Origin: Pyrenochaeta sp. MPI-SDFR-AT-0127
Lineage: Eukaryota > Ascomycota > Dothideomycetes > Pleosporales > Cucurbitariaceae
NCBI GenBank assembly: GCA_020747015.1
Contig: JAGTJM010000048.1
Location: 62,001-126,000, forward strand
Length of the DNA: 64,000 nt
Reading direction: 5' to 3'
Position numbers and translations under genes: made by a program. Below the pieces are notes generated by a model that searched no databases, was not told the DNA's origin, and was given only the letters and a program-made list of their open reading frames with translations. Shown here piece after piece: positions 1 to 11,785 of the stretch (its first letter is position 1; every line of letters begins with the position of its first letter).

Positions 1-660
1 TATTTCCAGCCTGAGGCTGTTTTAGAAGTTTATGATGAATGATCGTCTTGGATATCACTTACGTGGCAAGCTGAAAAACCTAAGTGACACAAGATAAAAG
101 TCGAGAATATCTTTGAAAAACATTGCCAGAAGCTCTTTAATATGTGTGTTATGCCCGAAAAGGTCAACAGACTTCTTAAACTCTGGCAAGCGAACACCGA
201 TATCTGCCGTGGTGTCGATGATGGCGTCTAAAGATTGCTTCAATACGCTGGTCATTTGAAGCAAAAGCTTGATGGGACCCCAAATTAGAGCCAATATTTC
301 GGGCTTCGCCTGCATGAAAACCTCCACAATGCTTGCGTAGCCTCTGAGACCTTCCAGGTAGGGCTCGATCTTAGACAGGTGCCGAAGCTGCCCATTCTTC
401 GACTGTTCGTGCTGCAGCTTGTCTGTAGCATCATACACATCGTCTATAGAAGTTGTCTTTAGCAATTCATTGTATAACTCGTCGTTTTTGAGGTTTGTCC
501 GGAATTCTTGCACAATGTTCTCAAAGACTTGTTGAACTGGATCGTCGTGAGCAGCCATAATCACTGCGCTACGATCGAGGGGGGTATTGGAGTAAACCTT
601 CTTCGCACTGACCTCGAGAAGTGGACATAATCTTTTCAGGTCCGCGTGGATGAGGCTCAT
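1..660 (-). CDS. NLR-type fungal protein, N-terminal helical domain (partial, runs off left edge)
   Basis: The exon at 660-63 encodes about 199 residues of the helical N-terminal domain found in front of NACHT, ankyrin or WD repeats in fungal NLR-like proteins (DUF7708/Goodbye-type; the exact family needs a profile search). Seen: the core YLEGLRGYASIVEVF, then ALIWGPIKLLLQ, then a segment ending in FF. A GTAAGT donor sits at 62-57 and a CAG acceptor at 13-11. Splicing out this 52-nt intron continues the protein as LP-RWK, which fits the end of this domain. The start may be Met at 660 or the internal Met at 558, which begins MAAHDDPVQQVFENI. The effector or sensor part lies beyond the window, so a full NLR is inferred. 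It is head-to-head with the SNF2 gene that starts at 1114. Confidence 0.7.
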
Positions 661-1113
661 TCGCTTATATGTGGCAGTGCCTGCGCCAGGTTGTGCGCTG
701 TCAGCTGTTGTGCGCCCACGAGGCGTATTCGCAGCAACGTGAATGTGCCTTCTTACTCGGTCTCAACTCACCCGCTACCGCAATCCCAAGGGTGGTCAAT
801 ATTGTAATCGTCCATAAACACGAGCATGGTCTAGAAACTTGTCTTTCATCGCATATTCGAGTATCGCGCAAATGCAGCCGGTCTGATTGCGAAGTTTGAT
901 GAATGGATCGTCGTTGATGTTTAGAATTCAGCCTCGAACAGTGAGGCGGATTTTGCCTGTTTCTCTGGCAGCCTCGTGCACGCAAGGCAACCGCATGCAC
1001 GGGTCGAAAAGCGACAAGACGACGCCAAGGTGTTCTTCGCTTCCAACAAGAGGCACAAATTGGTGTTTGTTTCGCAGACTCTTTACAGTCCTGCCTACAG
1101 CCTCAGAATATAC
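661..1113. other. Divergent intergenic region, NLR-like gene / SNF2 gene
   Basis: These 453 bases separate two divergently transcribed genes and probably hold both promoters. Short open frames here are antisense to one another and show no domain. An in-frame upstream Met for the SNF2 gene exists at 976, so the 5' boundary on the right is not fixed. Confidence 0.5.
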
Positions 1114-4100
1114 ATGAACGATATGGCGCCTGGACATGGCCCAATGCCACGCGAAAACGCTCAGAAGCGTGCCTTCCCGGGAACGAATCAGTCTTGGCCC
1201 GCTCGCAAAAGACAGTGCACACAACCTTTTGTACCGGCTCCTGTGCATACAACACATCCCGGAACAGACCAAGGTTATCCTACCAATGCTCCTCATAGTA
1301 GTTCATTCCAACACGAAAGTACGAATCAAAGCTCACCGATGGTTCAAAACACTTTCTCTTATGGACTACAGTTTCATCATTCCAACACGGAAAAGCCATA
1401 TCTAACGAACGTAAACGACTCCGTGGCATCGAGTTCTCTTGCCAAAGAGCCGTTTCTCGGAGCCAACACAATCGACAGTGGAATGCTCGAAACATCTCTT
1501 GGTTTCGAAGGCTTCGAACACGTTCCAAATTCCGTAATCACTCTATACAATTTTACATGAGTAGAGTCGCTGACTCTTATAGCTCGACAACGCAACAGAT
1601 TCATGGCGCATCGGTTGTACAAGTGAAAATGACAAGCAAAATGCTGAACTGTCACACGCCTCTTTGTCAATTGCCCGAGATGGCCATTTAATTCGCATCT
1701 CAAACAAAGACAATCCGGTAACTCATCATAATCATCCTGGCCACCAGAACCCGTTAGGATTTGGATTAGGACCTCAAAATAATGAACTAAAGCACCAAAT
1801 GAGAGTACCTGATGTCATACCAATTGCTGATATTGATTCGGGCTCGACAAATTATTTGACCTACAATGCATCAGATCATACATCGGACATGCCAAGAGAC
1901 GGTGAAAATGATGCTTACAACTCAGTAGCTTCTTCTGAAGCCATTGGTTCTATTTCAGGCGACGCTTGCTTTGGAGTTGTATGTGAAAGTCCTATCTCTA
2001 AGCTTAATTTGCTAACATCAGCAAGCTAGTGATACCCACCATGATTACACTGAATGAGAACCAATCAAACGACATCACGCCGCTTCTTATGAAGCCTTTA
2101 GGAGGGTTGATTAAGCTCAGCTTTCAGGATTCAGATGAGTATGCTGGAATTCTGGGACTACCAGCCCTGCGCAAGCTCTTAGATGAAGTCACTATCAGTT
2201 TATCTACAACGTTACATAGGTCGTCCACTGGACGCAACGGAACCCTGCGTAGGAAAACAAATAAACCGCAGCTTTGCGATTGTGTATTGCGTATAATAGT
2301 GCGGGGTTCAATGGATCAAAGATATTCAATAGGCAACTTACTTTCGGAAGCAGGTCTTTACTTACAACACCCGTCAGCAACCGAAATTGAAAGCGACGCT
2401 GAGTACTCCAACCCGCACTATTTAGTTCGTCCGGGCTCACAAATGCCCACTTTAGACCGACTCTCAATTAATGAGGAGGAAAACACAGCATCAGCACCAT
2501 CATCGGCATCCGAGAGAATGAACGAAATGGAGAAGAGTCGAATTATGCAGATATTCGATCTTGCCAGCGATAATGAAATAGTTCATGAGGTTGCACAAAG
2601 TAATCGTCTGAAATCGACTTTGAAATCGTAGGGAGACCTTCGCTCAGAGACAGCATTCGCTGACAGTTGCAGTCATCAACTTACAGCTCTTGCTATGATG
2701 ATTGAAAAAGAACAAGGCATCGTACACAAGTCAATATTTCCGTCTCTCTGGGAAGCGGCTGATATTTCAGGATCAAGGAAACGGTATTATATGGTAGCGA
2801 AGCACTAGAAACTCGGTGTACTGACTCTTCGCTTACAGATATCGCAACAAGATCACTGGTCTCCGCGTCAACACACTTGGTCCGATAAAAGGCGGAATAC
2901 TTGCGGACGTAGGTTTTGGAGCTTTCTGGACACATATTCAGAAATACTGATACTAGGATCAGGATATGGGACTTGGTAAAACGCTTAGTATACTGGCTCT
3001 AGTCTGTTGGTACCTCGATGCAAAAAGCTCGCGATCAGGCACTGGCCCAACCTTGGTCGTGACCCCAAAATCTAGTAAGAACATATAAATGCGCCTCTAC
3101 TATCTCTGTAAAGAAGACTGACGAGTGAATATCAGTTCTACCTGCATGGCAGCATCAAATTCAGCGGTACGACACGTGATCTTTTGACTGAACCGGACAC
3201 TGACTGAGACTTTTGAGACATATTCATTCCCAAAACATACGAGTAGAAGTTTATTATGGCCCCACACGACGACAAGTGGCCACGAATTTCAAGGACTGCG
3301 ACATTGTCCTGACCACATACGAGACTTTACGAAATGACTGGACGGCTAATGATACGCTCTATCAAGAACGCTGGCACCGAGTTGTTCTGGACGAAGGTGA
3401 GGGAACCAACTGATTGGGGTTTTTATGGCCGTGTTCAGCTGACACGAAGGTCAGCCCACCATATTCGGAACAGATCCTCCCAACTTTTTAAAGCGGCTTG
3501 TGCCATCCCATCCCACTACCGGTGGTGTCTAACTGGAACACCGGTGCATAATTCACTGGATGATTATGGCGCTCTTTTGAGTTTCGTTCGAGTTCCACAG
3601 CTTACCGAGAAGGCAATGTTTGACTTCTGGATCACATCTCCCATCAAGAAGACCAGAACTTCATGCGGCTTCGATAGACTGCAAAGTCTTGTAAAGGCAA
3701 CATGCTTACGCCGCACAAAAACTGCGATTGGGTACTCACTTGACCTTCTACCGCGTATTGATGAAGTTGAGTATGTAGATCTCCATCCCGCAGATCAAGA
3801 AGTGTATGAATTCTTCAAGACGCGAACAGCAAATATCGCATCAGGGGCTTCATCAATCGATTCACAGGTCATGTCATCTGATCAAGCGAAAGACACCAAC
3901 ATCCTCTCTCTGCTAAACTTTTTGAGACTTATTTGCAATCACGGGGAGCAGCTGCTTCCGGAATCTGCCGTGGTCGCGTGGAATGCTCGAGACAGCAGCT
4001 CTGTTGATTGGGAAATGATGGATGAGAGCCGAACGAAGTGTACATTGTGCGAAAGAGACGTTGAAGACATCGAATCTGCCTGTTTTGGCGTTTCTACATT

Positions 4101-5022
4101 CCCTTGTCGACACGTCATCTGCCTTACATGTGCCATGCAAGATGAATGCGGTACGATTGATACAGAATTGACATGTCCAAAATGCAGAACCTATCAGGTC
4201 GAGAATAAAAGCAACTGTGTAATCAGCTCAGCTCTACCCCGTCTTCGGCCTTCAGCTAAAATTGAGGCTTTGTTGAAGAATCTCCGAATAGATCGCACAC
4301 CACAAGGACCCCGTTGCGTAGGAACTCCAAACAAAAGGTTTGACCATTATCAACCTCTCTTTCAACTGCGTCTCTAACTTTTTTAGCGTTGTATTTTCCT
4401 ACTGGGTTAAAATGCTCAATTTGATTCAGCAAGCACTAGAGGCAGAGGACTACCAAGTCTGTCGCATAGACGGAAGTTCAAGTCTGGAGCAAAGAAGGAA
4501 TGCGATAAATCAGTTTAATGATGATCCCGATTGCACCATAATGCTAGCGAGCATCGGGAGCGCCGGAGAAGGGTGGGTAGATTATGCCTTTACCACATTG
4601 CGATCATCGACACTAACAGATATTCTACGCTCCAGAATTGACCTGACAGTTGCCAATCGTGTTCATTTGATTGAACCACATTGGAACCCGATGGCTGAAT
4701 CACAAGCCGTAGACCGCGTTCATCGCATAGGTCAAGTACGCGAAGTGGTCATCCGAAGATATGTTACGCGCAACACCATCGAGACTGTAAGTGTATCAAT
4801 TAATAAAATACGTACTACCTGAATACGAATAGTTAACTGATCATAGTATATTCAATGGGTCCAACAACAGAAGTTGAAACTCATTAGTCGCATGGTAGAT
4901 TCTGATGAAGCGACGCAGGCCGATATCGACATGGAGCGGTGGCAGGTATGGAGATTCGGAATTCGAAAATACTGACACACTAACACACAAATCAGATGTT
5001 ACAGCAAAACTTGGGCTGCTAA
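1114..5022 (+). CDS. SNF2-family ATPase with internal RING finger (RAD5/HLTF/ULS1-like)
   Basis: Thirteen exons (1114-1533, 1583-1978, 2026-2627, 2673-2783, 2839-2908, 2963-3074, 3136-3166, 3218-3396, 3455-4337, 4387-4572, 4636-4786, 4847-4945, 4996-5022) give 1,088 residues in one frame. Joins rebuild the SNF2 motifs: GGILAD-DMGLGKT (Walker A), DE-AHHIRN (Walker B), LTGTPVHN, then after the RING KSVVFSYW, SAGEG and EPHWNP..Q..DR.HRIGQ. A C3HC4 RING (CTLC..C.H..C..C..CPKC, about 4040-4185) sits between the two helicase lobes, as in RAD5/HLTF-type remodellers. The first ~400 residues are low-complexity and polar. Expected role: chromatin remodelling or DNA-damage tolerance, possibly with E3 activity, in the nucleus. 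No stop or frameshift is needed. The start is uncertain (976, 1114 or 1126), as is the third-exon acceptor. Confidence 0.88.
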
Positions 5023-6264
5023 AGTATGCTACGAAGACTATCGAATGACATCGCACGTTCTTCACAATAAGAGCAAGCAAACTGGGTTGACGTTTGACGA
5101 TTAATCTCGTTAAGCTGAAGAGATGAACCCTAATTAAAATAAAGATTCATCTGTAAAGTTTATGCTAGCAAGAATAGGAATGGCCGAAACAATTGTTGAT
5201 GCTTACATGGCGTGATGTGTAATGCAAACACAACATCGAATTTAGGCTTTCTTAAACACTCGCTGAGCAGGTCATCATATGACATTTCCTATTGAGGGAA
5301 TGCTTCATCCTGATTCTCGAACTTTTCAGAAAACAAATATCTTCTTCTCTGACCTTAACTGTTATTTAAAAGGGTTGATTGAAGTGACTTGCAATAGCTT
5401 CCTGCATAAATCAGGGGCTTGAATGATGATGGTATTCGAGTTCTCACGCACGCACATTACACTCTCTTTACTTGAACTTACAGAAAAACATCATTTGATC
5501 TCAAGCGCATTGTTTTGCAGACAGCTCAGTAGAGCACCTTTTAGCACCGTAGATCGGTTGACCAAGAGGTTCAGAGATAAAATGGCTCACTTTCGATTAG
5601 GTCATCATAAAAATGAGGAAGCCTACCATGTTCAATGTTCTGGTAGTGGGAAAGCGATCCCTGTGTAGAGCTGGAAAAGAATTGCCTCACAACCAAATAC
5701 CACATATGGACAACCGAACGATTCATGGGTGGCAGGGCAGCTACATGCGCTGTCTCTTGTTGAGACATATCAAACGCCGATACGGACAAATCAAACTTCT
5801 TCGTATCTCGGGGCCGGTGGGATCGTCGGCATAATGTCCGCTGCTGAACACTGGCGAAGAGGCGAGGTCTGCCCTTTATACGATGCGGTCCACTGGACGA
5901 AGTTTTGTTTAGGTGTCCGGCTGCGTTTCAGACTGCAGTCTTGTTCAGACGGCTCCGACGTTCTGACAGGCGCTTGTTTAATCACAGACAAGGTAGCTCA
6001 GGCACCATAGAGCTATTTGCAAGACTTTACTGGGATGCGCGTCTGGTCTTCCTTCGTCTATAAGCACATAATGCATAATTTGTACCAGAATCCAAACTCC
6101 ATACATGAGGGAGGCCAAAGCCCAGTGGTATCATATCCCATACTTCCGTATAACACCAAGAGATTACCTGTAACTAAGTATCATCTACTCGTAGCCAAAC
6201 GCCGAGATGCCCATATACATCACTGTGGCTGAAACGCATGAAAAAACAGAAGGCAGCCATGTCC
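5023..6264. other. Intergenic, no supported gene
   Basis: About 1.24 kb lie between the converging SNF2 gene and the RING/PHD gene. Open frames of 70-93 codons occur (for example plus strand 5729-6010) but overlap one another in several frames, lack domains and do not join into a spliced model. The first half looks AT-rich. No repeat or transposon end was seen. Confidence 0.5.
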
Positions 6265-8374
6265 CTACGAAGACGATGAAGCAGAGTCCTCGGCGGCAGG
6301 AGATAGAGCAACAACGCTGCTAGCCTTTAGGCTCTTGACTGCATTATCCACCTCACCACTGGCCATTTGTTGCCACTTCTCCCTCGTGTCTTGATCAGCA
6401 AGGGCATCTGCACCTGCTTCGCCAACCTTCTCGTATAACAGGCGCGAAACATCGCGATTTATTTCGGTATACTCTTCCTTCGTAACATCCTTCTTCAGAT
6501 AGAGTGGTTTTAGAACGGCGGTGACCATCCTTTGCAGCTCTGCTTTGGTAGAATAAGAAAGTGTGGGACGGGACGGCGATGAGTCCTTTGAGCGCGGCGG
6601 GCTGCTCAGACCAGCGGAGCGATGAGTGAGCTTGCGACGTCCAGGTCGATCTTCGTCAGCGGGTGAAAAAGGTGAGTATGTAGGTGAGAGCTGCTCGTCT
6701 TGCTGTGTTGGCGACTTTGAGCGAGTAAGGTTAAGTGGCGGTGGAGTAGTCATGCCGTGTGGCTTCTGGTAAACAGGTGACAATCCAGGCGAAGAGTTTT
6801 GAGGCGAGCAGGCTCGCTCGACGATAATACGCCGAGGCTGTGGAGCAGCAATCTCCTTGTCGCGTTCTGCAAAACGATCGACCTCGACTTCTTGCAGCAA
6901 TGACTGAAGAAACCCAGGGGCGGCAGGTGCTTCGCCGGCTGGAACAGCAGGCGGTGAAGTGGCGGGTGCCGCGGGAAGCTGGTGACTGATCGTGCTTCGA
7001 CGAGCTGCAGCTGAGGATGATTCTCCATTGTCCATATGTAGGCGGGTCCTAGGACGCTTCAGCTTGCGCTCAGGCTTTTGTTCGCGAGGCTCGGATTCTG
7101 CAGGCGATGAATCAACGGACTTTCGCTTGCGTGCCCTGCGGCTGCTGGTGGTGCTGGGTGCGCTAGTTGTAGGTTGTTCGTCCATTTGTGCAAGTTGGTC
7201 TCGTGCTTTTTCAAATTGATTCCAAGCACGAAGCTCTTCTTGTGATTCGGGATCTTTAGGCGTTTTGGGAGGCTCGCGATGTAGTGCGCGGTTGGTGGGT
7301 CGGGACGACAGGTTGGAACCCCGTCGTCGGGAGTGAATATTATCGGCAGCGGCTCGGAAGCGAGTGCCAGCTCCCACTTGCTGAGCAAGAGCAAAACGTC
7401 TTTCCCATAGATGGTTATCCCGCCTCAGGATGTCGGACTGAGTCTCGGACTGTTCATCATCTTCGAAAGGAAACTCGATGTCGAACTGGAGACGATCCCA
7501 GACACTTTGCCATACACCGACCCACTCATCGGGGGCTCGATTATGGCGAGGTACTCGACTTCGTCCATTGACCCAGGCGGCAGGGCCTCGAGCCGCCGGC
7601 CGTCTTCGGGAGGCAGCTTCCAGCAAGCCAGGGTTCTCGACGCAGCCATGGCAGTACCAGGGACCACGTGATGGCATGCGGTCAAGGCCAGCACAGAAAA
7701 CGTGACAGAGTTGTTCACAGCTGTGGCAGTACATGAGCTGTGACGCGTCGCCAAACTCGTCACAGACCATGCATGCGTCATAACTCCCGTCATCTTCTTC
7801 AAGTGTGTAGTCTTCCTCAATAATCATGGATGGATCAATATCGGCCACTTGTTGCTTGTCTTGCACGGCATACTCGGAAAGCTTCGGACCTAAACCAGTG
7901 TTAGTGAATGTCATCGGGCTAATACAACCATTATATAACGCCGATGTGGTGCGGACTGTGCAGAGGTTGAGCTAAGCTCGACTGACCATTTAGCCAGTAG
8001 CCGGGCCACTACCAGGCAACAACAGCAACATCGCAACTACAGCATTCGGTGGCGTCCTGGATTGACATACCTCCAACACGCGCGCTAAGCTCGACCATGT
8101 TGAAACTGGCTCGACATATTGGACAGCTGTTCGCCCTTTCCACCCACGGCTTCAAACACTCGTTGTGCAGATTGTGGCCACATGGCAATAAATGTGCGAC
8201 CAGCTCGTCGTCCTTGGTGGGTTCAAAAGCCGACTTCTTGCTCTTGTCGTGAACTTGGCGGCCAACATCAGCCCCATGCTCAAGCGAGCCAGTCGCAAGC
8301 GGTGATTCGGTAGCGGTAGGGCCGTCGTCTTGGGGGGCGAGGTCGCCGAGGCAGACTATACAAGTCTCGGCCAT
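6265..8374 (-). CDS. RING + PHD finger protein
   Basis: Two exons (8374-8071, 7889-6265) give 642 residues. Exon 1 encodes a RING-H2 finger: CIVC near residue 5, LLPCGHNLHNECL, and CPIC about residue 83. Exon 2 carries a C4HC3 PHD finger (CMVC..C..C..CHVFC..WYCHGC, about residues 140-187). A long basic, Ser/Pro-rich tail with KRKS and RKLKRPR nuclear-type stretches follows. The junction reads SARVG-GPKLSEY across a GTATGT donor and TTTAG acceptor; this 181-nt intron is long for the window. Start chosen at MAETCIVC because the RING begins at once; Met 8416 is an in-frame alternative. RING plus PHD suggests a nuclear ubiquitin ligase that reads histone tails, but no substrate can be told. Confidence 0.82.
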
Positions 8375-10076
8375 TGGAATGGTGTTGTGAGAAGAAGGAA
8401 CGAAGGTGCTGATCAACGCGATTCATAAGTCGAGAAGGTGGTCAAGGTGAAAGCGGGAGGGGTTCCACACTTTATAGGTCGCGCTCGGACGGCCAAGGCG
8501 TTAGCGTCGTGATCATTCACGACCCTGCAGCAGCCACACCTCGTAGGCAGGAAAGACACCCCGGAAACCCGTGATGACACAAGAAACGAAAATAGACAGG
8601 GTGGATACTTGTACCTTTAGAGAAGGAAGAGTCCGAATATAGGGCGATCAGTAAAGCCTGTGCCCTAAGTATCCATATCAGTAGTATCCCGGCGCACCTT
8701 ACCACGTGTCAAAGTTCCCTAACCAGTCCTATATAACTTGCCAGGTCACCGAAAAGGAGCTTGGAATGCAAACAATGTTTCAGTACCGTTACTTCTGCTA
8801 GTGGCTCGCTCCCTGGCACCTTCAGTCCTAGGCATGTCAGACGCACCTCGGGTCACGAGTCTCCGCGATACCAGGTGCTGCCAGTCTCGGGCCGTACACA
8901 CTTGCGGCTTCGTATTGTGGAATATTAAAACGCCCAGGACCAAATAATTGCGCGCATGCCAATTGATGCCATGAAAGGCGAGGTGGACGGCTCCCGTTAC
9001 AGCGGTTCCTTATCGTATACGTAGCGATAAGCGGACCGGTGGAATCGTAGCGCGGTAGAGCCAGAAAGTTGCTTTACTGAGGCTATTCCGCCCACTGTAC
9101 CACACTCTTGCTCGATGTGCATCGGGTTCACAAAATTTCTCGGTTCCAGATGTAGAAGTAAGGATAGTCAATAGCTAGGCCGATCTGACAATGCAAGACC
9201 GGGCCAGGAGTTGGCATGATTCAATGGTAACTTGTCTACGCGATCGCAGCGCGACTCGAGAGTCTGCAGCTCCGTGAGGACCCAGCCCTGGAGTGTATGG
9301 CTCTTGTATTTCTATATCTAATGTCTCGCGACCGTGTAAGCGCCAGCTGAGGCTGCCACTCGGATTGGGCGGTTCGCGCTCGCACTACGCGTGCAAATCT
9401 CCTACAAAGGTATAGAGATCCTGGGCCATCGATTTCGGACAGCTTCCAGGCAATTTACAGGTCGTCATGGCGATGGTGGCAGCGGCCGGGAGGCGGACGT
9501 CGCAGAAGCGAATCACTCATTCCCCGACTCCTCGCTCGTTTGCCGCGGTAGCTAAGCTTGCTAAATCAGTAACTAAAGGCATCGTCAGTAACATGGCAAG
9601 CAGGATTTGTTCGCGCAATCGAGTTGTGCTATTCTGACTGGAGCCTGGAGTGTGGTGGCGGTGAGGGGTTTGGTGTTGTCCAGTGGACACTTCAAAGATT
9701 TGTGAGAATGCCAAGCGCCTAACCGTACTTGTCCTAGCTTACATCACCCTGGCACACTTCAGTGTTCTTCTTCTGCTTGTGCTGTGAAGTCATAATGTAG
9801 CTATTTGAGCGGATTCTTGATTAGAACTTGAACATTGTGGGCAATGCGCGTAAAACAGGTGTGGTGGCAATCAACTGTCCAAGCGATTTCGTAATCCAAC
9901 GAGGAGCGGCGGAGCTGCCTCGGTATGACCTCAACCTCTCCAAATGCAGGTCTTTGCCCGACTCGTGAAATTCAACGCAAGGGCAATGCAGTTTTCGTCC
10001 GTTCATGGCTTCCCACCTCTTCTTAAAACCTCATCTAGCCGCTCAATATTCTTTTCAATCGAAGACGGTTGACACA
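8375..10076. other. Intergenic, no supported gene
   Basis: This 1.7 kb gap lies between divergent genes (RING/PHD leftward, oxidoreductase rightward). Frames shorter than 70 codons occur on both strands with no recognisable family and no consistent splice joins. Both promoters must lie here; no individual site could be assigned. Confidence 0.5.
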
Positions 10077-11402
10077 ATGGTTCAAGAAACACGACAGTAT
10101 GAGCTCATCCTGCTCGGTGCGACAGGATACACTGGCAAGCTGGTAGCGGAATGGGTCAGCACGCATCTGCCAGAGGACCTGAAGTGGGCGATTGCTGGGC
10201 GAAATGCGAAGAAGCTGCAGGGCGTTGTTGACGAGTTGACAAAATTGAATCCGAATCGCAAACAGCCAGGTATGTTCACAATTGATACGTGGAACAGCCA
10301 CACATTAAGAATAAGCTGACTTTGGCAAGACGTTGAAACATGCGAACTCGAGAAAGATCAATTAGACACTCTCGTCAAAAAGACGAAGCTAGTCATCACA
10401 ACCGTGGGGCCATTTATGTTCTATGGCGAGCCTGTCCTTGCTGCTTGTGCCAGTAACGGTACTCACTATCTGGATTGTACCGGCGAAGTGCCATGGATCT
10501 ATGACATGATTGCCAAATACGATGCTCTAGCCAAGAAGAATCACAGCATCATCATCCCGGAATGCGGCCTCGATTCTGTCCCCGCTGATATAATGGCGTA
10601 CGTGTTGGCAAGGGAAGTCCGCAAACGCTACAATGCAGCTTGTGAACGGGCTATAATGACGCTATACAAATTCAAATCCGGCATCAGCGGGGGTACTGCG
10701 CTCACCATGATAGAGCTAATGAACAATTACTCGCTCAGTCACCTAGCCAAGTCAATGCATCCGTACTCCTTATCTCCTGTCAAGGCGGATAACGTCGTGG
10801 GTCCACCAACAGGAAGCCTCTTGTACCGCCTGTTCGGCCTCTTATCTGTCCCGGAACTCGGCGGCGTGCAAACTACATACCTTATGGCGGGTGTTGATGA
10901 GTGTATCACCCATCGCTCCTGGGGTCTTTACCAGTCCTCGAGCAACCCATACGGCCCCAGGTTTCGCTTCAACGAGTATATGCGCACGCGCAATATCCTC
11001 ACTGGCTTTACTTTCAAGCTTGCGCTTGGCCTTGCTGGTCTCTTCCTTGCCATTCCACCCACACGCTGGCTTATCGCGCCTCTCGTCAAGAAGTTCGTAA
11101 TCCCTAGTCCAGGCCAGGGGCCAACCAGGGAGAGCATGAAGGACGACTTTATGTCGTACCGTGGCGTAGGTATCGCAGAAGATGGAAAGAGCAAGGTCAC
11201 AGCGAAGGTTGATGTGGGCCACGGCGGCTACGCAGCGACAGCTGTTACCTTGAGTGCGGCTGCTCATGTTATTCTCCGTGGTCGAATTGAAGATACGGAG
11301 GCTGGGAGGCTGGGAGGCGGAATATTGACCCCGGCCACTCTGGGAGACCAGTATGTACAGACACTGAATGATTTTGGAATGAAGGTCAGCGTGAACAACT
11401 AG
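10077..11402 (+). CDS. Saccharopine dehydrogenase-like (SCCPDH-type) oxidoreductase
   Basis: Two exons (10077-10269, 10330-11402) give 421 residues. The N-terminus has a Rossmann NAD(P)-binding motif, LILLGATGYTGKL, followed by WAIAGRNAKKL. After the junction come VGPFMFYGEPVLAACA, HYLDCTGE and PECGLDSVPAD, which match the layout of human SCCPDH and of trans-acting enoyl reductase-like proteins. A hydrophobic stretch (about 11010-11070) suits a membrane- or lipid-droplet-associated enzyme. The 60-nt intron joins NRKQP-D-VETCE. The substrate is unknown for most of this family and lysine synthesis should not be assumed. Start at 10077 chosen because it sits just before the Rossmann strand; Met 10005 is in frame upstream. 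Confidence 0.85.
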
Positions 11403-11785
11403 GTGGTCAATTGGCAGGCGGCTGTTCTGAATAGTATCACCGTATTGAGAGCGAGAAGGTATCAAACGAAGACTCTTTAATGATGGGCACCAACTTTTCA
11501 GCTGCTTTACGGTCTGAAGATTCTCTTCCTCCATGGCTGTGCCTTTCGCGGTTATTTGGTCTTGTAGTATTGACAATGCACGTGATAGCGCGCCATGCTG
11601 AATAAGCCTTCTGGCGAGTTTTGACCGGTGTGACACCTTGCCGATGTAACGCAGCTCCACAATCACGCCCCAGTCCTGGCAAAGACATTGGCCCTGGCCT
11701 TGTTGCTAAAGTCGTTACACATACCCTTGTTCACACTCGATTTGGGTACTAATTTAGTGTCTCGCATAAACCCCGATCTATTATA
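11403..11785. other. Short intergenic region
   Basis: 383 bases between two plus-strand genes. A minus-strand frame at 11688-11437 and another continuing antisense through the oxidoreductase gene are open, but they show no family signature and are most simply shadows. Confidence 0.45.

Noticed and set aside
10842..11666. 274-codon minus-strand frame
   Set aside because: Mostly antisense to the SCCPDH-like gene; no family signature.
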